Part shown: one piece after another, positions 20,644 through 30,995 of the stretch
How the letters are laid out: the number at the start of each line of letters is the position of its first letter
Position numbering within the stretch: the stretch's first letter is position 1
Assembly (NCBI GenBank): GCA_011503125.2
Contig: WWBZ02000007.1
Coordinates: 1,663,127 to 1,727,126 of the forward strand
Reading direction: 5' to 3'
Length of the DNA: 64,000 bases
Source: Botryosphaeria dothidea
Lineage: Eukaryota > Ascomycota > Dothideomycetes > Botryosphaeriales > Botryosphaeriaceae
The notes under the pieces: model-generated
Told to the model about the DNA's origin: nothing
Seen by the model: the letters and a program-made list of their open reading frames with translations, nothing else
Databases searched by the model: none
Program-made: the position numbers and the translations under genes

Positions 20644-21766
20644 ATGGACGAGTCGGCCACTTTGCAAGGTACTGAATGAAAGCTGGCCGCTATGCTTTCC
20701 CCTCAAGGTACCGCAAGGAAGCAATCCGCTCACGATATAACAAGAAAATGAACCACCTACGGCAGCTCTGGCGGAAGCTGCACCCCCAGAATACGCCGCA
20801 GAGGAGAGTCCCCCAACGTACGAAGCATCGATCCTCGACAATTGGCACCGCAGCCTCGACCACTTATCTCCACAAGCTCAGCGCACAATCAGACGGACCA
20901 GAGTCGTACTCTGTCAAGCAAGGCTCAGCCTTCTACAGCTTCATCTCCGTCAACTCAACAACCGATGCAACGAGCTTGACCACCGACGCCGACGTCTCCA
21001 GGAGCAAGTCATTGATTACCGGGAGAGACTCCAAATACTACAGCAAGGGCCACCCACCTTCTTACACTGCAGCAGGAGCCTTCTAGGGTTCCCAAACGAG
21101 CTCACACGGCAAGTATTGCTGCATGCCTGTGGCCCCAACCTCCTGCGTCGCGACTGCGCAGACCTCCTCTTCCGACTCTCGCATAGCACGTGGAGCCATC
21201 CGTCATCTCGTGGGCGAATTTCCGTCGTCGAACAGTTCATTCACGATGATCGATTCCGTCTGTACGAAGCGCAGGCACCGATCTGGTGCACAGAGCTCCA
21301 CAAGTACGCCCAAGTCTGCCGCCTCTTCGACATCAGCCCTCGCCTACGAACGGATGTGGAATGGGTCGAGCGAAAATGGCTGCAGTCAGGCGGGTACGAC
21401 CGGCACTTTCAACAACGCAGTTTCGCGAAATTCTTGGCCCATGACCCGGGTATTCCTTATTCGGAGACGAAGGGTATCATCCTGACACTCTTTTCGCAGC
21501 TGGATGTACCTTTTTCAATACATTCCATGAAGAGACATGCGGATAGGTGGTGGGAATTAATCAGGCTCATGCCACGCCATGTTGAACGTGTGCAGCTGCG
21601 AAATATCAGGGGACCGTGTCATATATCGGGACCCAGCGGACTGGCAACGCTGATTGAGCGTTGGTTGTTGCAATATAGACCGCGGTGTCAAGTAGAGGTT
21701 GTGGATGTGTCGGATGACAGGCCAAGGTGCTCCCAGCAAGGTCCTACAGTAGAATTGTTGCGCTGA
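20644..21766 (+). CDS. Hypothetical coiled-coil protein with two PPxY motifs
   Basis: Exons 20644-20668 and 20745-21766 give 348 residues. I do not recognise the family. The start is MDESATLQENEPPT. The long second frame is open from the acceptor at 20744 to the stop at 21766, which supports it over the shorter overlapping frames. PPEY and PPTY occur within 15 residues near the N-terminus (APPEYAAEESPPTYEAS); PPxY is the ligand of WW domains such as those of Rsp5/Nedd4 ligases. A long helical Arg/Leu/Gln segment follows (LQLHLRQLNNRCNELDHRRR). A globular part then starts at GFPNELTRQVLLHACG, whose onset is faintly F-box-like. No membrane segment is seen. The first exon and its GTACTG donor are less certain than the rest. 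Confidence 0.68.
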
Positions 21767-22130
21767 ACATAAACCAAGCACGGCTTCGTCGGCAGAGAAC
21801 AAAGTCTGAGCTTACATTTATACAAGAATGCAGGCTGTTTTAACTCTACTTGCTTGCAGTCTGAATTCCTTCCTTACCGTATTGTCGGAGATCGCAGCAA
21901 TATGTGTGCCTCATCCCAAAAAATATAAACAAATCCGTCATGCACATACACATGTATGCTGACGTCGCCGATACGTATGGAAAGCAGCTTATGACGGCAC
22001 TGCTCCACTCCGTAACATGCTCTCATCAGCATCACCAGATGCCACTAGAAAGACTAGATCACGAGGTCCAACAGCAACGTTCTACCAGATACCATGATCA
22101 CACTTTCGAACCCACCAGACATCACTATTC
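21767..22130. other. Convergent 3' region between the PPxY gene and NAA25
   Basis: A 364-bp gap between two convergent stop codons. It contains no supported gene and should hold both 3' untranslated regions. Confidence 0.5.
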
Positions 22131-25130
22131 TTACGCCAATTTAACCTTCAACACCCCATCCAATGCCTCCGTTAGTCCTTGAACCAGGAACCCTGCTATG
22201 TTCCTGACCCAGGTGCTCTTACTGTGGCCCAGCACCTGCACGACCATGTCCCCAGTCTTTCCCATCCTAGCAGCCTCTGCCACAGCTTCAACACCTTTAT
22301 CCGCAAGCCTATTTGTCCAGTCCAGCGCTGGCTGACGAATGGCATCCTTGAAGACATCCTGGGCAACAGCCCGAAGGGCGCCGACCTCCTTAATTGGGAT
22401 CGCCTGCCACCACTTCTGCGTCTTGTTTTTTGCGAGGCGGGTGGCCGCGTCGCAGAGACGAACGGTTGCTTGGAGTAGTTCGGCGAGAAGGAGCAGAGAT
22501 TGCACATCAGTCTGCAGCGGAAATAGCCTTTTGTCTTTATCCTGCTCTCCAATAGACAGCGTCTTAAGTGCGTTGATCAGTCCTTCCTGCTCGAACTGGG
22601 TCTGTGACTCCGTTAGTGCAGACAGCCAGGTCTGCAGATCGGATATAGACGCGGAGATGTCGGTGACGTCGGCGCTTGTGAGGGTCTTGCGGGCAAGGGC
22701 GCGCAGTTTGACCCAGCCGGGAATGATGGCCTGTTCCGCAGCTGTGAGCTCGGCAAGATCCTTGTCGGATGGGCTGTTGGCGATCTTCTCAATATTATCG
22801 ACAGTGATGCGATGCGGGCTATCCGGGGAGGCGATGACGCTGCAGGTGTCGTCGATGAGCATGAATAGGGCCAGCCAGTACTTGCCAGGCGGCGGGCCAG
22901 AAGAAAGAAGCTGCTCAAAGCGCGGAGCAGAGGAGTGCTCATAGTTCCACATGCGCTTAAGGTCGCGGTTGTCAACGAGGCTATCCAAGTCGTCATCTAG
23001 AGCAAGCTATTAACATCTCAGTGTATCCAATTCGGGCTTAGACTTGAAAATTGCCGATGGCGCCTGGTTTCGCGCTTGAGTTGCTTCAGATACGTACCTA
23101 GCACTTCGCGGAACATCTCATCCATCACTTCGCCCCGGATACGGAGAATTCTACGCCTTTCTATAACCCACATCTTCCTGCTTAGGCTTTTGGTCAAATT
23201 CTTCTTTAGCTCATGAATCTCCAGCAACCTGTCATACTGCAAGGCATCGATTTCGGCACCGAGAAAAGCCTGGACAGTATGTAAAATCTTGTCTGCTGTC
23301 TGCAGGCCTCTGTCAAGCAGCGTCAAAGGATCCATATTGGGTCGGCCGCTTTGCTGCGAGCCGTAGTAGAAGGGATGATTAATGGATATCCGCGTGAATA
23401 TGTGGTGGCTCAGTGTCTCCATTAAGACTTCTTTGATTCGGAGTCCGGACCACGTTTCCATAGCTGAACTGAAATTACCCAGAAAGTCAGCTAGTCGAGC
23501 TTGAAGAAGTCCCGCCTTGCGACTGTCGGTAGCATGAGACAAAAGCTCCTGCATAACGACCTCAGCCTGAACCAAGTACTGCTGTGATGAATCGAGGTAG
23601 AAGAGCTTCACAAGCGCCATGATCGCGAGAGCACACGCGTCTTCGGAGGTTGCGACGTCCTTAGCCCGCGCGAGTTCATGAACACGAAGTGCCGCGACAA
23701 CAAAATCCTCCAGCTGCTCTTTGGATGCCTTCGGCCTTTTGGATATTGATAGCTGATATTTCAGTTTTAGCACGTTGGCCTTGGTCCGGAGCGCGTACGC
23801 TTGTTGCTTCGGAGTTCCCTCGACGATGGCTTTCTCCTGATCTCTGGCCAAATCCTGGCACCAATCGAGGAATTTTGACAGACGGTCTTCTCCCAGCCTC
23901 TCAACATAAGGTGATATATCTTCGAAGCAGCACTGCTCCTTCGCAAATACCAAAACGTAGGCAGCGCAATTCTTGAAGAGCTCATCGTCTCTCGATGTAG
24001 TTGAAGCCTTCGGCAACAGCCGAGCACGGAGATTCTCATCGGCGTACTTTTCATGAATTGTCTCGAAGGTCTTGCTTGCATCTTCCATTCGCCCGGTATC
24101 GGACGCCCTTTTCGCCGTCAGCAACCTGAGACGTCTGGCAATGTAAGCGTGGCCGGCAACAAAACTTACATTTGACGTGTCAACTCGCGATATGAGAGAT
24201 GGAGCGATCTCCAAGGGGCATAGTCGTGGGGCCATAGAGAATAAGAGCCCTTTGCCGCTTCGTCCGGAATGTCAGTTTGCTCGAGAGCCGCAACGCAGAA
24301 GTCCCAGAGCTCTTGCCACATGCCCGCTTCTTCTAAAACATCCAGCTTAGTCCGAACAAAGCCAAAGTCACAAAGAACAAGCGGTGAGAAGATTCCGATA
24401 ACTGGGTGGCTGAGGATCTCCAAGATTTCATTGAGCATTCCCTGCTTGCGGTAGATTTGCAGCACAAGGCGGAGCTCGCGGCGGGTCGTTACCGCATCGA
24501 CCGTCTTCTCGCCTTTCATAGCTTTTGCAACGGCTATTGAAAGTGCTTTGGAAGCAAACATGCACATGAATTTGGCGTTCCTCTCGTCCTTGCCGTCGAG
24601 CGTGTCTGCGGCCAGCTGCTGAACGGCAGGAAGAGCGAAGACGTACTGCTCATCCTTGGGGTACTTGTTCTTCAGCGTGACCATGGCCTGCATAATTCTG
24701 TCAGCAGGCTGCATGACGGGCGGACCCTGCATCTCAACCATACCACTTGAGCGTCCTGCCAGTCATCCATGGAGGCTGCGCTCTCGAACCATGTGACCAG
24801 CACGTTTCCATCGTTTGTCGCCTTGAAGGCATTCTGCCAGAGAGCCTTTCTTTTGTCAGCGGTGCTTGCTCGCTCTCCTAGGCGGAAATAGATGGCTCTG
24901 AGGAGATCCGGGTCGGTGATGGCAGGTGTGCACTCGCACAGAGCACCCAGCTGTTGGAAAGCCTCGTCATCACGGCCGAATTTGAGATGGACAGCGGCCT
25001 TCCAGTAGAGCAAGTACGGATCTTTGGGCCGCTTCTGCAGCTTTTTCTCGCATTCCTTGAGAGCTTGCTTGATGTTGGAGCCCGAGAACAGGACTTTTTC
25101 GTTGATGGATTTTACGCTGAGGGAGGCCAT
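22131..25130 (-). CDS. NAA25: NatB N-terminal acetyltransferase auxiliary subunit (Mdm20/Arm1)
   Basis: Exons (minus): 25130-24744, 24687-24170, 24125-23098, 22996-22131; 932 residues. The start is MASLSVKSINEKVLFSGSNI. TPR-like helical pairs follow: IKQALKECEKKLQKRPKDPY, LLYWKAAVHLKFGRDDEAFQ and LRAIYFRLGERASTADKR. The NatB signature region then appears: WPHDYAPWRSLHLSYRELTR, KTFETIHEKYADENLRARLL and HPFYYGSQQSGRPNMDPLTL. The protein scaffolds the catalytic Naa20, which acetylates Met-Asp/Glu/Asn N-termini on ribosomes; loss in yeast affects actin and mitochondrial inheritance. The intron 24169-24126 is only 44 nt; an alternative 35-nt splice was judged too short. Length fits the family (about 800-970 aa). 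Confidence 0.9.
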
Positions 25131-28100
25131 AATTGGTAGTGTGCGACGCACGGTGGCATCAGCGGAAAGCGAACAAGGTTGCAGTGCGCTGTCTCGGAGC
25201 TCGATGCCGCCCGCTGCGCCCGCCGTGGCTGAACTGGCTCCTCGGGGTACAGGCGGAGGCGGGAAGTGGTTGTGAAGTCTTGGCGAAGATGACGATGCGG
25301 TTAGCCGTGTTTGCGACGAGAAAATCGCGTTAATGCGACCTAATCCTCGGGAGGTGGAGCACGCATGCCTGGTCGGGCCACAACTACTTTGTTCCAACGT
25401 CAACCCATGGCGCTATCTGGGAGCTTGCCGTCTATGCACACTATCCGCCAGCAGTTGCGGGCTGTCCGCTTCTCTTGCTCGCACGCTGGACATGTGATTT
25501 ACGCCTGCGCAAGCATCCCTGCTCCGACCGCTGCGCCGCCATGACCGCCTCATTTTCGGCCAAAAATCGTGGACATATCCGACAGCAAAAGCATCCATGC
25601 CCCAAGCACTCATTCTTGTCAAGAGATCCCCGGGCGCTTCTCGGCACCTCCTCCCCCTTGCGCTATGCGCAGGAGCTGGAACGGCCCATTGTCGCGTTTA
25701 CGCTCACCGGCAGCAGCCACGACACAATGCATACCCTGCCTGCCAACCTTATTCTGCCTTGTCTGCGCGCCGATGGCCCTGATATTTCGTGATTCCCTGC
25801 TCAATACACTATAATACAGCCGTGAACTTGCTTTCACCAGATGGATTTGCCTTCCTTGCGCTTCGCTTCTTTCCGTGCTTCCATCTACAGCGAAGACGAC
25901 CGTGTCAGCTCGAGGACGGCAAAGAAAGGGTGGACCGTCACGGCGGGACCAATTACGTACCCACTGCTTCTTGCAGTCACGGTAGGTCCTGGCAGCACGA
26001 TTGTTAGCGAAACGTACGAGGGGTGACTCTGCGGAGGGGCAGGGAACGTGTGGCGGCTAGAAGCGCGGCGAGAGCGCTCTCGCCCTGGGGACGCACGTAC
26101 TGGAAATAGTCGGCGCACAGGTCTTTGTCACCGCCGTTGCGGTGGAGACATCGCAAGCTCCTAGAGGCAGCCTCTTGGCACGGATCAAAGTACTGGCTGT
26201 ACTGCTTGCTGCAGGCGTGTCAGAGCGTCAGCATGATCACCGCAATGGCGCACAGAGGGGCGGGCCGGGCAGTTGGCAGGGTATTGGGAACAGCTCACCC
26301 GTCAAATGTGGCGGCGGCGCTGTCAGTCCAGGGCGACTCGGCCTTACCGTCACCAGACATGTGGACGCGTGCGGGAGCTGGTAGATGTGCGGGGGTAAAA
26401 GGCCCTTGGGCGAGAGTGCGGCGCAATGGAGAGGCGGAGAATGAGCGAAGAGGCTCGTGCTGGGCCGCGGAGATAGCTGGTAGCCCCGTCCATTGCCGGC
26501 GATCAGCCGAGCCACTAGGCCCAAAAAGGTTTGCGAATGCGTAACCCGCTGGTATGCGCCAATGGCAGCCGCAGGCCTCACCCTCGACACGCCGTAATGG
26601 GCTGCGTCAGCGCGTATTGAAGGCTCAGACAGTCAATTGCTGGCGCGCAAGGACGCGGGTGCGTGCGCAGCAAGAGATCCTGGGCGCGGCGTGCCTGCCT
26701 GCACCTGCGCTGCTCGACAGATTGATCGCCTCCCCGTCAATTGGATGCTCACTAACCCTCCAGATCCGCATGGCCACGGCTTAGCGAGCCAGCTCGCCGG
26801 GCAGCAGTGAGGCAGGGGAACCTCATCTCTGCCTCGTCGCCCTGCGTTGCGCATCGGCGGTCAACACGCCTTGCCACGACTCTCGTTGATAACACTTCGC
26901 CGGGAACCCTGCTGACGCTCTTGTCCGCCCGGGGCTGCAGCCGACGCCGGCGGTGCAGAGCACTCGTCCAGGGGAGCATGGCTGGTAGATACTCACGTAG
27001 CACGGCAGCGCAAAGCGCGGACTGAAGATAGATCATTGTGGCAGCAAAGGTGCAGCTGCAGCGGCGCCGGCTAAGTAGGAGTACAGTATACACACCCGTT
27101 CGCAGATGCGATCTCATCCGCGTTGGGGCCATCCTGGCGCTGGCACCGCCGTTTTCATGTCAATCCACGCGTTCCCGATTTTGGAATGCGAATCCCGCGC
27201 GCGCTCGTCCCAGCCTCGCGTTGCTTCCAACGGTCTTCCATGCCGTCACGGTCCTAGCCCTCCACACTTCTCTGACGCACCTCCACTTTTGCGCAGCACG
27301 GCCGCATCATAATGACCCGTACCGACAGCTCTTCTGCGCGTGTGTCCTTTGGCCAGGCCACGCCTGAGCGACAGCTTGCATTTCCCATTGCGAGCACGCG
27401 CTGCGGTGCGGTGTGTCGCCGCGTTTCCGTGACTAACAGGACCGCGGCGTCGGTGCTGCAGGTGGATTCGCAATGCTTGATCGAGTCTGTCGTCGCTAGT
27501 GCCTGACGATGTGCTGCGAGGGTTGCGAAGTCGGCCTTCCTGGAAGAGAAGTCAATTCCCTCGCAGGGAGATCGTCTGTCCGGTCCAGGCGTTCGGTACC
27601 AGCAGCCATGAGTGCACTCAGGAAATCCGCACCACGGAAGCTATAGTGATCATGCCCAATGGCTGCGACAAGCCGGTCCGACGCCCGCGATAAGGTACCT
27701 CGAGATAAAGCACATGCCAACACGTCGTGGCAGCACCGCGATACACCGGGAGTCTACGAAAACTGCTCCACATTTCGCTTGCGAAGATAGTGCTCCTTTC
27801 CAGTCAAGCGCCCGTGGCTGGTGTGAATGGTGACTGGCAAGGGAGTCTGCTGAGTCGCGCCCGTGGACCAGCCGTCAGAATCCGTGCTTCGTACAGTTTC
27901 GCATGATCCGGGGTCGATGCTCGACCAAATCTGGCGCCTCATCAGAAGGGCCTTCTCAAAGATATAAAGACACCGAATCGTCCTCCATCTAGTGCCCATC
28001 AGTATCATACTTCATTCAAGAGCTTCGACCAAGTCTCTTCTCGAGCATCACTGCCTTACCACTCAGGCCTGCGCCTTCCACCTCTTCCAAGTCTTGGCTA

Positions 28101-28346
28101 TTGCTCTTGCTCCCACGATAGGTGATCCGTTATCACCACATCAATCACAGGAACTCTCAGTACCTCCTGCCATCGTCACAACCCCTATCGTGAGTGTCCC
28201 AACAACTTACCGCCTTTTAAACCCCGACCTCATCAACGCACCCCCCCCCCCGTGTTCTCCCTCTTGATCCGCCTATCAGCGGATTGCTATCATCCCTTAT
28301 CGCCAGGCCAAGACTAATTTTTCAGATCAAAGAAAACTCTTTCAAA
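25131..28346. other. 3.2-kb interval without a recognisable gene
   Basis: This is the longest gene-free gap in the genic half. Frames are all shorter than about 140 codons, overlap on both strands and lack family sequence. Base composition is balanced and CpA/TpG are common, so it is not a RIP remnant. It holds the NAA25 promoter at its left end, a poly-C run (28241-28251) and the CT-rich promoter and 5' leader of the dioxygenase gene on the right (about 27950-28346). A non-coding RNA or a gene with very short exons cannot be excluded. Confidence 0.45.
28241..28251. repeat. Poly-C tract, 11 bp
   Basis: Eleven consecutive C residues about 95 bp upstream of the dioxygenase start codon, in its likely promoter or 5' leader. 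Confidence 0.8.
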
Positions 28347-29601
28347 ATGGCAACAGTTGCTACTCAGCGTCCCGCAGCCCTTCCGCGACCTTCCTTCAAG
28401 CCCATCATCCAAGATGCGGTTGTTGAGAAGAAGTCCTCTGGCTCTGAGTTCGAGCCTTCAAAACATCTCGGCTTCAAGCAGCCCGAGCAGATCTGGTCCA
28501 TGGAAGAGCTGGGCTACTCCAAGGACAGGGGTGTTTCTCCGATTGCTGTCTCTCAGCCCTTCCAGCTTTTCACTGAAGAGGCCGTCCACGAGATGAGGAG
28601 AGAAATCTTCAAGCCCGAGGTTTTGGAGAACTGCAAGTACAGCAGCAACATTGCTGCTTGCCAGTTGAGAGGCTACGCTCCCAAGTGAGTGTTGTCTCGC
28701 CGGTCCAATGTAGCAATAGCTAATCAGTTAGCAGGTACGCCCCCTTCACCTACGACGCCTGGAATCACCCCGAGACTCTGGCGGTCATCTCTAAGATCGC
28801 AGGCGTCGACCTTGTCCCCGTCATGGACCTCGAGATTGCACACGTCAACTTCTCCGTGAAGTCTGAAAAGGAAACCAAGGAGGAGCTTGCCATCATCAAC
28901 AAGCAGAAGCGCTTCTACGCCGACGACGAAGGTATCGCAGGTTGCCCGTGGGAGGACGATAAGCCTGTTGTAGGGTGGCACACAGACAGCTATCCCTTTG
29001 TCTGCGTCTTGATGCTCAGCGACTGCACCAACATGGTGGGTGGCGAGACTGCACTGCGGACAGGCCGTGGCGACGTGATGAAGGTCCGTGGACCTACCAT
29101 GGTAAGTCACGTCACCAACGATCTTGCTTGTTTTATGTATTCTAATCAGGACGTTAGGGTTGTGCTGCGATCTTGCAGGGACGTTACATTACGCATCAGG
29201 CTCTCCGCGCTCTTGGCGCACAAGAGCGTATTACGGCTGTGACTTCATTCCGTCCTCGTTCGCCGTTCGCGCGTGACGACTCGGTCCTCACCACCGTTCG
29301 TCCCATCTCGAACCTCTCGACACTCTACTCGGAATTCGCGGAGTACCGCCTCGCAATGATGGAGGAGCGTGTCCGTGCACAACTCAAGGAAGTGCGCGAG
29401 AAGAGCCGTACGGGGAAGAAGTTTGCAACCAAGGACTTCAAGAGGTTCCTTACTGAGCAAATTGCTTTCTTCCAACACATGCAGAACGAGATGGTACCCG
29501 ACGAGGAAGTGAAGATAGGGTACATCGACGAGATCGACTATCCCGACTGTGTCGTCGGCAGCGATGAGGAGCCATCGCCAAAGCGCACGCGTGTCGATTA
29601 A
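28347..29601 (+). CDS. Fungal Fe(II)/2-oxoglutarate-dependent dioxygenase, substrate unknown
   Basis: Exons 28347-28684, 28735-29101 and 29158-29601 give 382 residues. Introns are 50 and 56 nt with GTGAGT and GTAAGT donors and clear TAAT branch sites. The double-stranded beta-helix iron triad is visible: H195-x-D197 in VVGWHTDSYPF and distal H248 in GRYITHQALRAL. R267 in TSFRPRSPF is placed to bind the 2-oxoglutarate carboxylate. Between them are VCVLMLSDCTNMVGGETALR and GRGDVMKVRGPTMGCAAILQ, typical of a jelly-roll core. The C-terminus is helical and basic-acidic, ending PSPKRTRVD. No signal peptide is seen, so it is probably cytosolic or nuclear (PKRTRVD could be a nuclear signal; inference). 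Neighbours do not suggest a biosynthetic cluster. Confidence 0.88.
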
Positions 29602-30995
29602 GTGGTCGTTCGGCATTTGCAGCGGTTGCCTCTTCATTGCGACCGGATTTCAGAGTTGGAGCTCATGAGTTGACGAGTCACGCAGCCTTTCGATAAAATT
29701 GCGCATTCGAGGATAATAAGTAGTCGCTTGGGGTACTTGAGGACTGTCGCTCCGGGCAAGGCTGCTCAGGGCTGCAGGGCTTTCGGCCTTTGTATTTTTC
29801 TTTGGAAATTGTCCTCGGCGCATTTGGAGTACTCTGGAGTTGCTTTGGGTTTCGTTTCCTATGCCGCACACCTTCAAACCCCGAACACTAGACAGTTCAT
29901 GATCACGGAATGAATCTCGTTGGAACAAACATGATGTTGCAGATGAGACCGCGCCAGCTCCATAAGCTCGAGTGAAATCCTGACTGGAATGAATGGTAAC
30001 CGATAATTGCGTGCTCGAATAGCCAACTTACAGAGGGGTGCTGCAGCCGGTGGTTAGCGGCGAATGCGATGTTCCCATGAACAAGCCAAACAACGATCTG
30101 ATCGAGACTGCTAATGAAGTCGAAGCATTCGTTCGGGCGGCTTCATTATTAGAGACGCAAAACACTCTGCGCCCGGATGAATACTTCGGCTTCGCGTGAA
30201 ATTGCATCCCTCAAAGGCCGTGCGTGGTCGCCCACTGTCGGCTGCAGCAACTCTCCATAAGCTCGGACGCAGGCACCCCAGCTCTTATCTGGTTTATGCG
30301 AATGGCCAAGCAGGATTCGCAGTGGAGAAATCGGGGGCCAGGAATGCGAAGCAGCACAATCAAATCGAAAGGGGGAACGTACTTGGAGCTGGAAGGCGAT
30401 CGACAAGCGGTCAGGGCGGCAACACCTCACCTCTGAGCTCGCAGGCAGTAGGTAGTGACTGGGTGGTTGGGAGATAAGAAGGCGCTACTCCAATGATACA
30501 CTCCTGGCGCGGCGAGCGAAGAGCAACCGTCTTAGAGAGCGCGAAAGCGGAAGGGCGGCGGAAGCGAGGCTTCGGCTTCGCTCAGTGGCTGGGCGGCGGC
30601 TATGGACGCGCCGGATGGGCTGAGGGTGCACGGCGAGCGCGGTGTCTGCTTGCGGGGACTGGTAGACATGAGGCGAAGAGGTGGATGAAGCGTCGCAGCA
30701 GGCGCTGTGCGGACAGAGCGAAGAAGAGGAGAGCGGCTTGGCTCTGGGGAGCTCTGTTTTAGCGGAAGCGCGGCGTGCGCGCTAATCCGCACATCAGTCA
30801 GCCTACCTGCTTGCATTGCCCGGCACCGACACGCCAGACGCGGCTCCCAGCATTATTCTCCCGCAAAACCTTCACGCCTGGCGCATCCCCATTCCCGCGC
30901 TGCTAGCTGCTGCTGCGGGCCAGGTTGGGCAGACAGACAGGCTGACTTTCCGCACGCGCGCCACCCCGACCAACCCGGCTTCATGATACGCCCGC
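29602..30995. other. Intergenic region between dioxygenase and RING-ligase genes
   Basis: A 1.39-kb gap holding the dioxygenase 3' end, a MITE copy (30031-30255) and the RING gene's promoter. No other supported gene; the frames at 30490-30820 run on both strands in a GC-rich stretch and look like chance. Confidence 0.5.
30031..30255. mobile_element. MITE-like TIR element, copy B
   Basis: About 225 bp. The left terminal repeat is the best preserved of the family: CAGAGGGGTGCTGCAGCCG then GTGGTTAGCGGCGAATGCGA, preceded by TA. The right end, read in reverse, is AGAGTTGCTGCAGCCGACAG, a match with a few substitutions; the expected right TA reads CA. The inner inverted pair is GAAGCATTCGTTCGGGCGG and CCCGGATGAATACTTC. 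No coding capacity is seen. Confidence 0.82.

Noticed and set aside
24126..24169. A 35-nt NAA25 intron ending at the first CAG (24135)
   Set aside because: 35 nt is below the usual fungal minimum; the next CAG gives 44 nt, keeps the frame and yields the expected LTRQMLLTAKR.
25131..28346. tRNA or rRNA gene in the long gap
   Set aside because: No cloverleaf-compatible stretch with a GGTTCGAATCC-type T-loop box was found by eye; a covariance-model scan would be decisive.
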